Positions 14,070 through 14,840 of a DNA stretch of 14,840 nt are shown one piece after another (the first letter of the stretch is position 1; each line of letters starts with the position of its first letter). Under the pieces are notes generated by a model, which was given only the letters and a program-made list of their open reading frames with translations, was not told the DNA's origin and did no database searches. The translations under genes and the position numbers were made by a program. Source of the stretch: an uncultured Bacteroidota bacterium (GTDB lineage: Bacteria > Bacteroidota > Bacteroidia > Chitinophagales > Chitinophagaceae); NCBI GenBank assembly GCA_946479535.1, contig CAMLGP010000014.1, positions 1-14,840 on the forward strand, read 5' to 3'.

Positions 14070-14840
14070 TTACTGCTCTAACTGATATATAACCGTTGCC
14101 CCCTGCCCCACACCCACGCACATCGTTGCCAAACCATATTTGGCCTTTCTTCTTTTCATTTCATGAAGCAGTGTAGTTGAAATGCGCACGCCGCTACAAC
14201 CTAATGGATGTCCAATGGAGATAGCGCCACCATTAACGTTAACTTTATTGATATCAATACCCAGCTCGCGTATACAGGCAATGGATTGTGATGCAAAAGC
14301 CTCATTCAGTTCAATCAGATCAATGTCATTGATGGTAAGTCCTGCACGCTTCAACGCCTTCTGTGTTGCAGGTACTGGTCCAATTCCCATAATGGCAGGG
14401 TCAACACCCGCCACTGCCATTGAAATGATCCGCGCCATTGGTTTTAATCCATATTGGCTGACGGCAGATTCACTGGCCAGTAGCATGGCAGCAGCGCCAT
14501 CATTAATTCCTGAAGAATTGCCAGCAGTTACCGTTCCGTCTTTGGCAAATGCGGGTTTGAGAGATGCGAGCTTCTCAATAGTACTCTGTCGGGGATGTTC
14601 ATCAACCTCAACAATAGTTGATTGTCCTTTATCATCAGTAATGGTAACACCGGTTATTTCGTCAGCCCATTTCCCTGCTTTTAGTGCATCAAAATATTTT
14701 TGCTGGGAGGCCATGGCAAATACATCCTGTTCTTCCCTGGTCACCTTCCATTGACGGGCTACATTCTCTGCTGTTTCACCCATGCTGTAAGGATAATATT
14801 GTTCCGCCAGTTTCTTATTGGTAAAGCGCCAGCCAAGCGT
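14070..14840 (-). CDS. thiolase (acetyl-CoA acyltransferase), N-terminus outside window
   Basis: This is the C-terminal ~256 residues of a thiolase, which cleaves or forms 3-ketoacyl-CoA in fatty-acid beta-oxidation or related pathways. The visible frame is open to the window edge and begins [20 protein letters not shown]. The second catalytic motif [17 protein letters not shown] contains the active-site His (codon at 14208-14210). The C-terminal motif TMCVGVGQG contains the second Cys (codon at 14118-14120). The nucleophilic Cys near residue 90 of the full protein is outside the window. Motifs are intact and the C-terminus is of normal form (TVIYQLEQ). It could be a FadA-type degradative thiolase or an acetyl-CoA acetyltransferase, and the fragment does not separate these. 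It is convergent with the permease. Confidence 0.95.
   Translation of the reverse strand, partial: TLGWRFTNKKLAEQYYPYSMGETAENVARQWKVTREEQDVFAMASQQKYFDALKAGKWADEITGVTITDDKGQSTIVEVDEHPRQSTIEKLASLKPAFAKDGTVTAGNSSGINDGAAAMLLASESAVSQYGLKPMARIISMAVAGVDPAIMGIGPVPATQKALKRAGLTINDIDLIELNEAFASQSIACIRELGIDINKVNVNGGAISIGHPLGCSGVRISTTLLHEMKRRKAKYGLATMCVGVGQGATVIYQLEQ

Noticed and set aside
14182..14754. A 190-codon plus-strand open frame over the thiolase
   Set aside because: It lies opposite intact thiolase motifs, and its translation looks like a codon shadow (Ser/Pro/Ala-rich, no family features).

Overview
The window looks like ordinary chromosome from a Bacteroidota bacterium, most likely Chitinophagaceae or a close relative. 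The evidence is the gene content (DUF4836 lipoprotein, PstS-like lipoprotein beside a TPR protein, complex I with separate nuoC and nuoD), signal peptides cleaved before Gln (…A|Q), almost no Shine-Dalgarno sequences, and Bacteroidota-type promoters with a TAnnTTTG -7 box. The taxonomic placement is inference from these traits. No tRNA, rRNA, CRISPR array, transposase, prophage or plasmid gene is visible.

Positions 1-5100 (minus strand) hold the first half of a respiratory complex I operon in the order nuoA-nuoB-nuoC-nuoD-nuoE-[secreted NTF2/SnoaL-like gene]-nuoF. NuoF runs off the left edge. A good promoter lies just before nuoA, behind a terminator that closes the upstream operon. The unusual point is a small exported protein gene wedged between nuoE and nuoF. 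AT-rich repeats sit between several nuo genes, and a perfect 20-bp palindrome separates nuoB and nuoC.

Positions 5124-8184 (minus strand) are a second operon: a two-helix small membrane protein, a PstS-like phosphate-binding-fold lipoprotein whose start overlaps it by 4 nt, and a secreted TPR protein, closed by a rho-independent terminator. There are no PstCAB transporter genes beside it, so the binding protein probably serves something other than classical phosphate import.

Positions 8162-8401 are a divergent intergenic region with an inverted pair of AT-rich repeats. The right arm abuts the -7 box of the next operon. Positions 8402-12151 (plus strand) are low-molecular-weight protein tyrosine phosphatase, histidyl-tRNA synthetase (hisS, 3 nt later) and a DUF4836 lipoprotein, closed by a 40-bp perfect palindrome. 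Positions 12170-14006 (plus) are an ABC ATPase and an FtsX/MacB-type permease, with non-canonical residues in the ATPase. Positions 14031-14063 are another repeat copy between convergent genes, and 14070-14840 (minus) is the C-terminal part of a thiolase (acetyl-CoA acyltransferase).

I see no convincing undescribed multi-gene system. The items most worth a second look are the secreted protein inside the nuo operon, the two families of intergenic repeats and their contact with a promoter, and the degenerate catalytic residues of the ABC ATPase.
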